From: Nigrospora sphaerica
Taxonomy: Eukaryota > Ascomycota > Sordariomycetes > Amphisphaeriales > Apiosporaceae
Direction of reading: 5' to 3'
DNA: 64,000 nucleotides
NCBI GenBank assembly: GCA_018287875.1
Contig: JAGVVL010000009.1
Location: 4,402,001-4,466,000 of the forward strand
A program made the position numbers and the translations under genes. The notes under the pieces were generated by a model. That model searched no databases. It was not told where the DNA came from and saw only the letters and a list, made by a program, of their open reading frames with translations. Shown piece after piece: positions 11,801 through 23,570 of this stretch (positions are counted from its first letter, which is position 1; each line of letters opens with the position of its first letter).

Positions 11801-14800
11801 CCCATCGAGCTGCCAGTCACTCAGCGACAGAGCACGGACTTTCCTCACGGCGTCAGTCGACTCGCTGTGGAGGGAATGCAACGATGGGTGGGTGGAGGAA
11901 TGCGACAATGCGACTGGTCAGTCGGCCTGTGCTGTGCTTCTGGTGCAAGCGACTCAAGTCATAAGTGATCTACCTCGCCGCCCTGGACCGTCCACCCAAC
12001 CCCCGCCGGCGCTTACTGCGTATCCTGGCATACCATGATACCTCGCGTATTGGCGAGGAGGCAGCCGGTGCGGCGCTGGTTTGCGGTCACGAGCGTTCGT
12101 TACGGCTCAGCCGTGTCGGCCTGTCCCGGTAACTTCGGCCCCGAAAAGAAGAGGGAGCCGCTTTGGGCGTCTAGAACCCGACCGGCCACCTCCATCGTGC
12201 CTCTCCAACAAGCCTAGAATGGCAACACATGCCGGGATGCATGCACGGAGCTGTACATACTCGGCCGACTCAGCTGTCAATATTTCCCATGCGATCGCCA
12301 GATGAGGCAAGATGGCTATGCAAAATACAGCCAGCTGATGGACTGGCCTACATACCTTGCGGCCCAGGGCCCAAGGCCCATGGAGCTGAGCAGGGGACAG
12401 ACATTCCAGCCCGGCCCTCACGGCAGCAGCCGACACATTCCTCGATGGGGGCACCGTGGCGAGTGCCGACGACTATTAGCCGTTGTTGCTTCGTGGTTCC
12501 TTTTCGCTCTTGTCTGTTCCAGCCGCCGGGATATACAGGCGGGCGGCTGGAAATTGATGGCGTCTACGTTTTCGAGCACCCCAGTCAGTATGCAGCTCCC
12601 TGAGATCAGCGCTGCCAAAAAATATCTTGCCAGTGGTCTGCCCTGCCGCTTCCAAGAATACGTAGGACGCCGCTCGCTTCCAGGCAAGCAAGACATGCCA
12701 TTCTGCCCATTCCTCTCGTCCTTCTGCGCCGAAGGCTGGTCCGGATCCGGAGCGGCAACAACGATAATTGCAGGGCTGGAGCTGGGTCGGCCGTGTCCTG
12801 TCACTTCCACAATGGACCAAAGCAGCTTTTACCGCCTGTATCAAGCCTCTGGCGCTGTCCTGACTGACTGCATAACATAACGTCCAAGGGGGCGCCTCTC
12901 TCATCTATCCCCAGGGATCCGTCTCTGTCTCAGTCTGAACCTGGCCGTGCTATTTTAGTCATGTCACACTTGCTTTTCGACGGGAGCCAATCTGGGGGCG
13001 CACGCCTCGTACCTGAGCACCTATCTCAGCGTGACCGACAGCTCGCGAGCGCACGCTGCTTTAGTCGTAGCTCAACCCGCATAGCGTCTACTTGGCGACC
13101 AGAGGCGCTCGCACCGGCGACGGCCCAGACCCAAGCTGCCACGAGCGTTCCTGAAGAAAAGCTTGGGTTTCGATGACTTCAGCTCTCATCTGGCCAGCAC
13201 GGGCGTTCTAGCTTGCGACCGGGCGGAGTGGGGGGTTGCGAATTTTTTTCTTCTTCTCTTATTCCGGAGGTACTGGTGCTCAAGGATCCAGCTGCTCGGA
13301 GTACGATGCCGGATCGACGGCTTGTTCGCCTTCATTCTTTTTCCCTCAACCTCCTCAGCCCCTCCGCTACTGTACACCGAGGGCCACGGTCCACTGAGGA
13401 AGACGGCTCTGTCATGCTTTCCTTGTCATGGAAAAGCCATCTGATCAGGCAATCGCCATGTTCTGCAGGGCCGGCACGTCCAAATACGAGGGGAAAAAAA
13501 AAAAAAAAGGACGCTGATAAGACAGCTGCATGTTCCACTTTGTGCCGTCACCCCTGCTCAGAAACCCTGTCCCTGCAACGTCGGTCCGCATGTATCGAGC
13601 ACCACCTCCTCGTTTGGGGAACTGAACAAGCGCACAGCCAATGGAAAAATTCATCGCTGCGCAGTGGAGCCCCGCCCTTTCAGTTCGTACCGGTACGAAC
13701 GCGACGAAAGAAACTTGAGGGGCAGGAAAAACAGAACTCTCACTTGCAGCATGCACTGGCAGGCGCCTTGGCAAGCCACACACACTAACACCTGTGGTCT
13801 CTTTTCCCCCTTGTCGACAGCGCGACATGCCCCGGTGGTGCCTGTGCCTCCCGGTGCCTCCCAGTTCCGCCGAGATCCCTCAGGCCACGGATCAATGGAA
13901 GCCTCCATGCCAGAGGCCTGACGCTGAAGGTCCCAGTACGCATTCTGGCGCGGAGAGAAGGGTCAGAACGCAGGTCTACGGCGGGCGATCGAGATTGGGC
14001 TTGCTCGGCTGTACGCCAGCACCGGTGGCCAGAAAGACGGGTTTTGCTTCTAGCACCGGTTTGCTTTTCGTGCGTCCCAGTGCTGCTTCGTATCCAGAGA
14101 CGGCGGGACGGCCGCTTTCGCTGCTGTCCTGCCCGCCGCTGCCTGTCAGCACGTCGCTGCCGGGCGCAGGGCCCAGAACCTGCCATCATATCATCTCGTG
14201 AGCGCCGTGGCACTGGTACCTCGTACCCGTTCCAGGCGGGCCCGCAGGAATACTATCATAGCGCCGTCGTCAGGGGGCCTGGTTCCCCCCTGGTCCCTGC
14301 CAGCCCCTCCCAGCGAATCCTCCCCCCTGCCGCCCGTTGATCATCGATCGCGGTCTCGTCTCGCTGGTCCAACCGGGCCCAGCGTGCCAGCATGTCAACA
14401 CGCCCACCGGTGTTGTCGCTGGGGGTGGTTTGCGGCGCCATGCCGAGTCGCCCGTGAATGTACCTCAGCCGTACAGTGCCGTATCTGGCAAAGGCCGGCC
14501 GATATTTCGCTGCTAGCCTCCCTCGCCAGGCCGACTAGCAGGGCTGGGTGGTCGCTAGGCCCAAGCCACGCGCTTGTACTTCATCTACACATTGCCTCTC
14601 TTTCCCACGCGGGCTTGACCTCGATGCATATCGTGGCCATGCCCTTTATTGTCGCTTCACCGTGACCTGACACTGCTGCTGCCACCGCCGCCGCCGCCGC
14701 CGCCAACCAGCTCAGACGATAGCCGACGTACCCTCCCCAAAGGTCGCCCCGAGGACCGTGGGACCATCATCGTCTCCCCCCTGCGGCCCGCCGTGACTGC

Positions 14801-15552
14801 TCGTTCAGCTGCCCTCACGCCCAGCCCACAGAGGCGAGACCGCTTCAGACGTCGCTCGTTGATCGCATCTGAGCAGGCCCCAACTGAAACCCGGCCCAAC
14901 GGTATGTCTTTTTGGGTCCCGATCCAAAGATCAGCCGCCCCTGTTCTTTGTTCGCCCCTCCACCCGCTCCGCTAGCACGTCGGGACAGACTTAGGGAGAG
15001 GGGTCCCCTCGTCTCCATCTGTCCATCTGCCATCGTCCCATGTCGTTATCGTCACTCCCTCCTCGTTGTTGATGTACATCTTCCTCCGTTCTGCTTCCCT
15101 CTCCCTCTCTTCCTTTTACCAACCCAAGGTTTCCCGGTTGTTCGGTAGACTGATACCTGTGGACTAGCTAGCCAACCCGTTGGGAGCTTAACGTCCACCC
15201 GACTCCCGTGGTCGACACGGTCTCTCGCGAGTCAACCCCTTCGCAGCTTGTTGCGTCTGGTGCCGATGAGAACTTGACAAGGGGTTCGCCGTCGTTGTTT
15301 CCTCGGTTCATACGGGACCTTCCACTCGCTTGCTCTGTAAGTGCTGACATGGCGCTCGCGGAGGCGTCTGCTGCTTGCCGACGCGTCGGCCGCGCGTCTT
15401 GGCTAACCCGTGACATTACCAGACTGGAGGATACCACTGGCATCGAGACAGGACACTAGGAGTAGCACACTCGTTCGCCGGCGCCCCGTATCCGGCGCCC
15501 ACCCCATCTCTAGGCGGCACATCTAGGTCGGCACGCAGCCGCCAGATCCAAG
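8884..15552. other. Long intergenic tract, no convincing gene
   Basis: About 6.7 kb between the GH16 and GT2 genes. Many long overlapping ORFs occur on both strands (for example 9247-10041 minus and 10809-11600 plus), but they are rich in Cys, Trp and Arg, have no recognisable domains and do not share a strand-consistent frame. A 15-base A run lies at 13494-13508 and a (CCG)n run at 14685-14704. The last 500 bases are pyrimidine-rich. They contain a likely leader intron of the GT2 gene, 15337-15422 (GTAAGT..CTAAC..CAG). Confidence 0.6.
14685..14704. repeat. (CCG)n microsatellite
   Basis: Run of CCG triplets in non-coding sequence upstream of the GT2 gene. Confidence 0.9.
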
Positions 15553-18278
15553 ATGGGCATCACCAACTACTTCAAGGCCGAGAAGCCGGAGCAGAAACAG
15601 AAGCGCAATTCCGCTTCCGCGGCATCGCCGGCGGCCCCGGCGGAGAAGTCGGAAAATGGCGGCCTCTCGGCGGGCGGCGTGCTCAGCGGCATCGAGCTGC
15701 AGCCGCCGACGCCCAACTTCGGCTCGTCGCGCAACTCGATCCGGTCGGCGCGGACGGGCACCAGCTCCATGTTCCTCGACGACATCAAGCACGAGGTCAT
15801 GGTCAACTACCTGTACCAGCAGCAGTGCTCGCACCTGTGGGTGAGCGACGGCAGCGGTGAGGTCGAGGGCGTGCTGCTGCGCAAGGCGCGTGGCCAGTAC
15901 ATGGCGTGCCCGCCGCAGCTGAGCACGTCGCCCTTCTCGAAGGCGTGCGCCGAGCTTAACGTGCACTGCGCCATGACGGTCAACTCGCGCGTCATCAAGA
16001 CGTTCTTGTCGTGGTCGCCCGACGCCGTCGACGTGCCGCTCATGAACGGGCTGCGCATCCAGATCCTGCCGACGGTGGCGGACCTTCCGCGCGCGCGCAA
16101 GCACCAGTTCGCCGCCTTTGTGGCCTCGGAGGCGCTGCTGGTGGTGTGGGACGACGACGCCATGCACCTCGTGCAGCGGGCCAAGGCCATCGAGTCGGAG
16201 CTCATGGAGCTCGTGTGGAAGACGGGCCAGGACGACGACGGCGAGGAGGCGGGCGAGAAGAAGGGCCCGGCGGCCGTGGCCGAGTACGAGATCGACGAGG
16301 AGAGCGGGCAGATCAAGCCCGAGACGCGGCCGGTGCACATGCAGAACACGTACCTCGTGTCCATCACCATGGTGCTCGTGACGGTGTCGCTGGGCGCGGC
16401 GTGGCGGCAGCTCGCCATCGAGGTCTCGGTCGACGGCTCGTACACGCGGCTCGCCCTAGTCGCGCTGTTCCCCGTGCAGATCTTCTTCACCCTCTTCTTC
16501 GCCCAGGTCATCGTCGGCTGCCTGGCGCAGATCTTCGGCCCCATCCGCCAGCTCACCATCAACTCCAAGTACTTCTCGGCGCGGCCGCCGCCGCGGCTGC
16601 AGTCGGCCATCCTGCCGCACCTGACGGTGCAGTGCCCCGTCTACAAGGAGGGCCTGGGCGCCGTCATCGCGCCGACGGTCAAGTCCATCAAGCAGGCCAT
16701 CAGCACGTACGAACTGCAGGGCGGCTCGGCCAACATCTTCATGAACGACGACGGCCTGCAGCTGCTGGGCGAGGAGGAGCGGCGCGAGCGCATTGAGTTC
16801 TACGCCGACCACAGCATCGGCTGGGTGGCGCGGCCCAAGCACGGCGAGAACGGCTTCCTGCGGCGCGGCAAGTTCAAGAAGGCGTCCAACATGAACTTCG
16901 GCCTCATGATCTCGTGCAAGGTCGAGGAGCGCCTCGGCCAGATCAGCCGCCCGCCCGGATGGACGCAATCGGACGAGGCGCAGGCCTACGAGCGCGCCCT
17001 CAAGGCCGTGCTCGAGGAGGACGGCCGCGCCTGGGCCGACGGCAACATCCGCGTCGGCGACTACATCCTCATCATCGACTCGGACACGCGCGTGCCCTCG
17101 GACTGCATCCTCGACGCCGTCTCCGAGATGGAGCAGTCGCCCGACGTCGGCATCATGCAGTTCTCCTCGGGCGTCATGCAGGTCGTCCACACGTACTTTG
17201 AAAACGGCATCACCTTCTTCACCAACCTCATCTACACGGCCATTCGCTACACCGTCTCCAACGGCGACGTCGCCCCCTTCGTCGGCCACAACGCCATCCT
17301 GCGCTGGAGCGCCATCCAGCAGGTCAGCTACGAGGACGAGGACGGGTACGAGAAGTTCTGGAGCGAGAGCCACGTGTCCGAGGACTTTGACATGTCGCTG
17401 CGGCTGCAGTGCGCCGGCTACATCATCCGCCTCGCCGCCTGGGCCGGCGACGGCTTCAAGGAGGGCGTGTCGCTGACCGTCTACGACGAGCTGGCGCGCT
17501 GGGAAAAGTACGCCTACGGCTGCAACGAGCTGCTCTTCCACCCGATCCGCACGTGGCTCTGGCGCGGGCCCTTCACGCCCCTGTTCCGCCGCTTCCTCTT
17601 CTCCAACATCCGCTTCACCTCCAAGATCACCGTCGTCTCCTACATCGGCACCTACTATGCCATCGGCGCCGCCTGGATCCTGACGACCGTCAACTACTTC
17701 GTCATGGGCTGGTTCAACGGCTACCTCGACAAGTACTACGTCGACTCGTGGCAGGTCTGGTTCTCCATCATCATCGTCTTCAACGGCCTCGGCAACGTCG
17801 CCCTCGCCATCATGCGCTACCGCGTCGGCGAGCGCGGCCTCCTCTACGCCCTCTACGAGAACTTCAAGTGGACCTTTATGCTCGCCATCTTCCTCGGCGG
17901 CCTGAGCCTGCACGTGTCCCAGGCCCTGCTCGCCCACATGTTCGAGATTGACATGACCTGGGGCGCCACCTCCAAGGAGGCCGAGTTCTCCAACTTCTTC
18001 ATCGAGATCCCCAAGGTGCTCAAGAAGGTAGGCCCTCTCCCCCAATACCCTTCCCTTCCTCCCAACACGTTGCTAACGGCCGCCGCCAGTTCAAATTCTC
18101 CATGCTCTTCTCCCTCTTCTTCATCGTCGCCATGATCATCCTTGCTGTGGCGCCCTTTGTGCCCTACGACTGGCGCATCACCGACTTTGTCGCCATTCTG
18201 CCCATGGCCACTGTCGCCACCTCGCACTTCCTGCTGCCGCTGGCCCTCAACCCGGCCCTCATGACCTTCTCCTGGTAA
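15553..18278 (+). CDS. Multi-pass family 2 glycosyltransferase (cellulose/chitin-synthase-like)
   Basis: Exons 15553-18027 and 18090-18278, with a 62-base phase-0 intron and branch site TGCTAAC; 887 residues. A basic/Ser-rich N-terminal region is followed by two membrane spans (about 266-326), then a cytosolic GT2 domain, then about five C-terminal spans. GT-A signatures are visible: DDG at 399-401, DSD at 509-511 (metal/UDP-sugar binding) and SEDFD around 609-613 (catalytic ED). The product-site motif Q/RxxRW appears as ELARW (646-650), so the first position is not Gln or Arg. Such enzymes polymerise a sugar from a nucleotide-sugar donor at the plasma membrane. The architecture fits the filamentous-ascomycete GT2 group that includes cellulose-synthase-like and Tft1/ZtGT2-type proteins; which subgroup is uncertain. 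A leader intron is likely at 15337-15422. It lies between two other membrane-anchored wall enzymes. Confidence 0.88.
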
Positions 18279-19576
18279 AAAAGAAAACACGTCGCCAGTC
18301 GGGAGGGGCGGAGGAGAAACTCTTGGCCGGGGTCTCTACCTCTTCTTCTTCCTCGTCCCTCCCATTTTGTTACCTTTTAATCTCGATCTTTTCCTGCAGC
18401 ACCTCATCCAGTTGATCGCTCTTGACGATTCGCGTCTTTCACTTCTTGCTATACCCATGACAACGGGTTACTTTTTTGGCTTCTCTTTATTTTAGATACA
18501 TATCCACACGGCTGGCGAACCAGACCGCACGAACTAGAACGTCTCTCGGGGAAAGGAGGGGGGATTTCCAGCGGCGAGGCCGGTTAGGACGACCAAATCA
18601 AAGGGTTGAAGGCGGACGAAGCGAGAGGGGATAGTCCGGAAAATGATATCCAAGCGGGGTGGCGGACACGGGGCGTAGGAAAAGAAGACGCTTACGATAG
18701 AGCTAATGGTTTTTCATTTTCATGACGGGGCTCAGTCTGGCAGTGTGCCGACCGGTGTACATACGGTATAGATGCATGATTCCCTCTCACCATCTGTTCT
18801 CTCGAATCCCGTACGTCTGTTCGTGTTCTCGTGCTCTCCGCGCTTGCCGGAGTTTTTGGTGTTGCTGGCGCCTGGCCGCACAGATGTGGCCACGGCCCTG
18901 ATGCCTTCACTGGCTACCCGTCGTAATCATAGGGCCGGGGGGAATAACGCTTCCGGTTCGCCAGCCATGGGTTTCGGCACAGGCTACCACCATTACCCAT
19001 GTGGTCAACACTTTCCGTCTCTGTCCATCCTCAAATACACGCCGACGGCCGGCGAATAAGCCCTTGTCCAGGTGGAGATGATCCGGGCCGCCGTGATGGC
19101 GCCTCAAAAGCCGGGGACGGGATAGGCCAGGAACGGGCCGAGGGCAACATCATCTACGCCAATCATGGGCACTGTTTTTCCCATTCGGGCCATCACGTAA
19201 CCTGTAGCCACGGGGCAATCGACGGCGCCGACTTGTCACTATTGCATGTGGTGCTTTCGTCTCCTCCCCGCGCGTGACGTAGTTTGGCTCCCGCAGCCCA
19301 CAAATTCCGGTATCCATTGCATCATGGTCACCAGAAGACTCTCCCCCCCATAACCAAGCCAGGCGAGCAAACGAACCCGCCGGGGAACAAGGAGGGAGAA
19401 GAAGAGAAGGAAGGACGTTTCCCGACATTCGGCGCTCTCTCTTCCCGCTTTTGCCCATCTTTCCCAACGACAACATTTCCCTTCCCCAAATCATCCTCCA
19501 CCAGCCAAATCTTCGTGAACATCGTCGTCTTCTTCTTCTTCCCCCCCTCCCCACACACACACACCGCCCATTCACC
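18279..19576. other. Intergenic region
   Basis: Contains the 3' region of the GT2 gene and a pyrimidine-rich leader just before the next ATG at 19577. I see no coding feature in it. Confidence 0.6.
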
Positions 19577-20084
19577 ATGTCCGGCACCGGCTCCGACGCC
19601 CACAACGCCGCCACCGGCCTCGCCAAGGGCGCCAACGACGCCCTCATCAACACCGATCTCGCGAGCGGCGTCTTCGAGGCCCCGGCCGACCGCGTAAATC
19701 CAATCCCCTCTCCCTTCCCCGTCTCCTCCTCGGCGGCTCGACGGCTAACCCGCCCAACCCAGAAACCCGCCGGTGAGGTCCCCGGCGGCGGCCTCCTCGG
19801 CAGCGTCACCAGTATGCTCGGCGGCGGCTCGTCGTCGGCCGGCGGCAAGCCCCCGGGCTCGGCTCCCACGGTGCGTTGGTGCCTGCCGTTTTCTTCCTGT
19901 CCTCCCCCCCTTCCCCGAGGCAGTTGTGGCATTGTGTTCTTCGGTCACGTCGGGAGGCGAGGAAAGTAAAAGGCTAACTTTAGCATTCCAGGAGGGACTC
20001 GATCTTGTCGGCAAAGGCCCCAGTGTCGGGCCCATTGGGACCTCGGATAAGGTCGACACGGACGGCAGCATCGAAAAGAAATAG
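19577..20084 (+). CDS. Small glycine-rich hypothetical protein
   Basis: Three exons: 19577-19693, 19763-19870 and 19992-20084. Both introns (69 and 121 bases) have GT..AG ends and GGCTAAC branch sites, and all junctions are phase 0, which strongly supports a real gene. The product is 105 residues without a signal peptide or membrane span. It has an alanine-rich, weakly amphipathic start (MSGTGSDAHNAATGLAKG), a central Gly/Ser-rich linker (LGSVTSMLGGGSSSAGG) and an acidic/lysine tail ending DGSIEKK. I do not recognise a domain. Short disordered proteins of this look are common in ascomycete genomes. The start context CACCATGTC is good. Confidence 0.7.
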
Positions 20085-23000
20085 GCGGGCGGATTAGGAG
20101 TAATGGGAGGGCTCGGGGCTCTTGAACCCGATGTATTATATGATATGGGGGCGTTTTTGTAGGTTATGACGCCAGACTAGTTAATGTCACAGCGACAAGA
20201 AGAACCAGACTGCCGGGGTGTGGGGATTCCAGAGCCGGCTATCGGCTGATGGTCATTGTTCCTCACGGCGTGTTTTATTTCCGGTCCTGATAACCGCCCT
20301 GGTATCCCACGGCGCGTATCGTAGGACCCCTCTATTAATTTAAGGGAAGCTCACTAGAGCAAGGAAATTGAGCCTTTGGGAGATTCTTGAGTTTTCACCT
20401 TGATAGTACAGCCTAAGCCCAGCATTACTTCCAAGAGGGATGCTCCCTCCGCTGCTGAAACTTCGTGCAGCTCATTCCGCTGCCGAAGCTCATTTTACCG
20501 GCGGCGCCGAAAAGGGGGGTGAAGGACCACGCTATTGCTCTGTTAGTTGCCTAGGGCTCTGCAGGCAGGCAGGTTGTGTTTTCGAATGACAGATGAGGCA
20601 TAGTCTCTGATTGACAATCCTATCATGCTGAAATGTTTATAACGAGTAGACAGAGCAAAAGAGAAAAGTGGAGCGGGAAGATTCAGCACATGGGAATCTT
20701 AATTCCAGCCCTCTATATCCCCATTGCTATTGGACTTTTGTCACACAGAAAGATATCACTTCAACACCGGGACCTTGGAAAAGGTCGGGCTCATCCTCGG
20801 TACAGTCTGTCTCATAAGCCTTTTAAACACGAGCCGAACTGTTAACACGTTTCCGAGTTTTAGTCGTGTGTTTGCGATAGTTGTCATTATAAATTTCCCA
20901 GCGGGTGGAGAAGCACAATACGCATTTGCCTCTAAGGATTCCGCAAGGACTTTCTCCGGTTACAAGGGTAACGGTACTCACTGAGCTCGTCCCATAACCG
21001 GACCATGCCGAAAAGCTACGTTGGCTCCTTATGGCGGATTCTATGGCCTCAAAACTGCTTTGGGTGAAGGACACACCATCCGAGCTGTGAATCGTCTTTC
21101 GTGTGTGCTCTGAAGGCCGTTACAGGATGGCGCGAAACTCATGGTCCGCGTGCTCGCTCCCAGAGCTTTTGTAGTAATCACTGCATAGGATGTAGTCGTC
21201 GCAAAATGCGCAATTGCGTCGAGCCCCGTAAACTCCGTACTTGCAAACCGAGCATCCGGCAAGATGAAGTGAGTGGTTGTTGAGCGCCAAATACCACCAA
21301 CGACGGTCCAATACGAACGAAGAGACGCTGATGTCCCCAATCTGAGAGCTTGTGTCGCAAAAGGTTCCGGAGACGTCCGTTGTTGCTGGCAGGCCAGAAA
21401 CTTCGAATGTGACTATTCTTTTGTTTCGCCCGCCGGCAGAGAAGCACTGCTTCCATTCTGGGTTTCGCGTCTCTCTGAGTCCCAGAGCCTGGGTCTAGTC
21501 AGGGGACCAGGAGGGTAAATCTCTGTCAAGGTAACTCTCTGTGAAGGTAAACCTCTGTCAAGGGTCTTCTCGTCAAGTATACATTTTCGATGGTCGGTTT
21601 CTCAACCCCAGTGGTCGGAATGAACTATCGAGCCGGACTGTAGCGTCGCTGGGAGAGTTCTCTCTCAGCCAGACCAAGACTCGGAAGGCGCCGGCGTAGA
21701 TAGCACCCATCATCGCGACTTGATGGGGGCGCCCTCTATGATCGGCGCGGTCCGTGCATCGAGCGGCTTCCCTTCCAGAATGACATGCGAATCGGAATCA
21801 TTCCATGATATCGTCGTCGGAAGCCTTGTACGACACCCCGTGTGGCACCTCGTGCGACGAATCCTGACGTGCAACCACATCCTCCACGTCCTTTCCGTGG
21901 GCTTCTCAGCCATGATTAGCCTTTCGCAAGCTGGGTAGCCCGGTTGCCTTGACTGAAGAGGACCGAGCCGATGCCATACCCTTATGTCTGTAGACGCTGG
22001 GCATTTGCATGCCCCTCTGGCTGACAGGCACCTGTAATCAGGTCCGTTCTGCCATCGACCGGTTAAAATTGTTACCGCGCTCTTTTCTCGCCCAGTGTGA
22101 CGTGCCGGCAGGCAAATTTGCCTGGCTTAGGCTTGCCACCGCATGTGCTGCGTGCCATGTTTTGCATTCATAACGTACATCTTGGAGTGGATGCCATCCC
22201 CGCATCGGCAACTGTAGGAGGGCAAGAGGCAATGTTTTTTCAATGCTCCTGCTTTGCATCGCGTGGGACGGGCTGCAGAAACGTCACAACTGATAGGCAG
22301 GGCCGAGTAAGACGGTGGTAATGACTGGCAATGCTGTTCGGTCTCAATATCGCTGGGTGGCGAGACAGGCCCACGGAAGGCGTAGTCGGCAGCTTAGGAA
22401 GTACATCTTGTCTCCTGCATACATGTGTCAAGTCAAGTAAATAGGGTACTTATGTACTCCGTATATACCATAAGTAGGTACTTACTTATCCAACCATTCG
22501 TTTGCATCTTACTCGGGACCAATGTACTTTAAGTAATGGAATGGAAACACACGCATCCGTACCATTCTGCATGTACTGGATGGCTACGGCTCCGGTTTAG
22601 GGCGTACGAACCCTGGGCAAGCCAGACACGGGGATCAGCCAAAGGGGTTGCCTCGTCCTCATCGCCAATTACGGCCACGGGAGTGCCATAAGCGTGTTCC
22701 CCTCAAGGGCTGCATGGGATGGATGTCGGGATCGATCCATGTAGAGGTGGATGAAGGGTGGGCTTTGCCGAGTCTGTTTCTCCCGCTGTTCCGGGGAGGA
22801 GAGGATGGGGCCCCCCGTGCAGGGAACCCCAACAGCACCTCCAGGGCGTCCAGGGGTCTCCAGGCCCTGTGTCGGCCTCAGTAGGTACCCAATTTCAGTG
22901 ACCTTGGGGGCACTAACACCGCCTGTATCATGGATGGTCGGGGACCTAGTTCGGCCCCTGGAATAGCGGGGTTCGTAAGCAGTTTCGCCAATCAGATGAC

Positions 23001-23570
23001 GCGCTTCCCATCGCGACCGCTACGTGCCGTCACATCGCCACGGGCAATGGGGCAAGAGCATGGGCCTCCACTGCGGGATGCCAAGCACCATCGGGTTTCA
23101 AGCCGTCAGAGGTCATACTGGCATTTGTTTCTTCTCGCCTCCGGCTTCGTTGCTCAGGCCGCTTGTCCATCTCTCGCTTGTCAATTGGCCCATTCACTTC
23201 TCGGTTTTTCTCGTCGCGTCGATTACTTCGCTATTCCGGTCCGTCCCATTTTCCACTTCCTCTGCATCTCTACTGTTCTGTGCCGCCGAGCCTCTATTGT
23301 TGTGCGCGGGCATGTCAACAACTATTCCCATCAGCCAGTTCTGATGCTTTGACCTCCAGCTACCGAATCAATTGTCTTTACATAATCCTTTAACTCCCCA
23401 CCGCCTCCTCTATCGTCAGCCAACGTAAGTACTTGTCCAGCCCGCCTTCCCAAAACAATGCCTCGCCTGGGCAATGCTTCGCCCAGCCATTCCCAAGCTC
23501 AACTACCGGTGCTGATAGATAACTGATCCGTGTTTCAGACGGTAGCTTAACCCGACGCGGTGCCGTCGCC
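20085..23570. other. AT-richer gap, probable decayed sequence, then GH3 leader
   Basis: About 20.6-22.5 kb is poorer in GC than the flanks, with short interrupted reading frames on both strands (for example hydrophobic fragments near 20690-20980) that I cannot assign. It holds three 16-base tandem repeats at 21514-21561 and GTAC/TACTTA-rich sequence at about 22435-22490. Just before the GH3 start, a likely leader intron runs from 23425 (GTAAGT) to 23538 (TTTCAG). Confidence 0.5.
21514..21561. repeat. Three 16-bp tandem repeats
   Basis: Three consecutive 16-base units of the form GGTAAATCTCTGTCAA, each differing by one to three bases. Confidence 0.9.

Noticed and set aside
16456..18045. 529-codon ORF on the minus strand
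   Set aside because: Exact antisense of the GT2 coding region; a by-product of its high GC3, with no domain.
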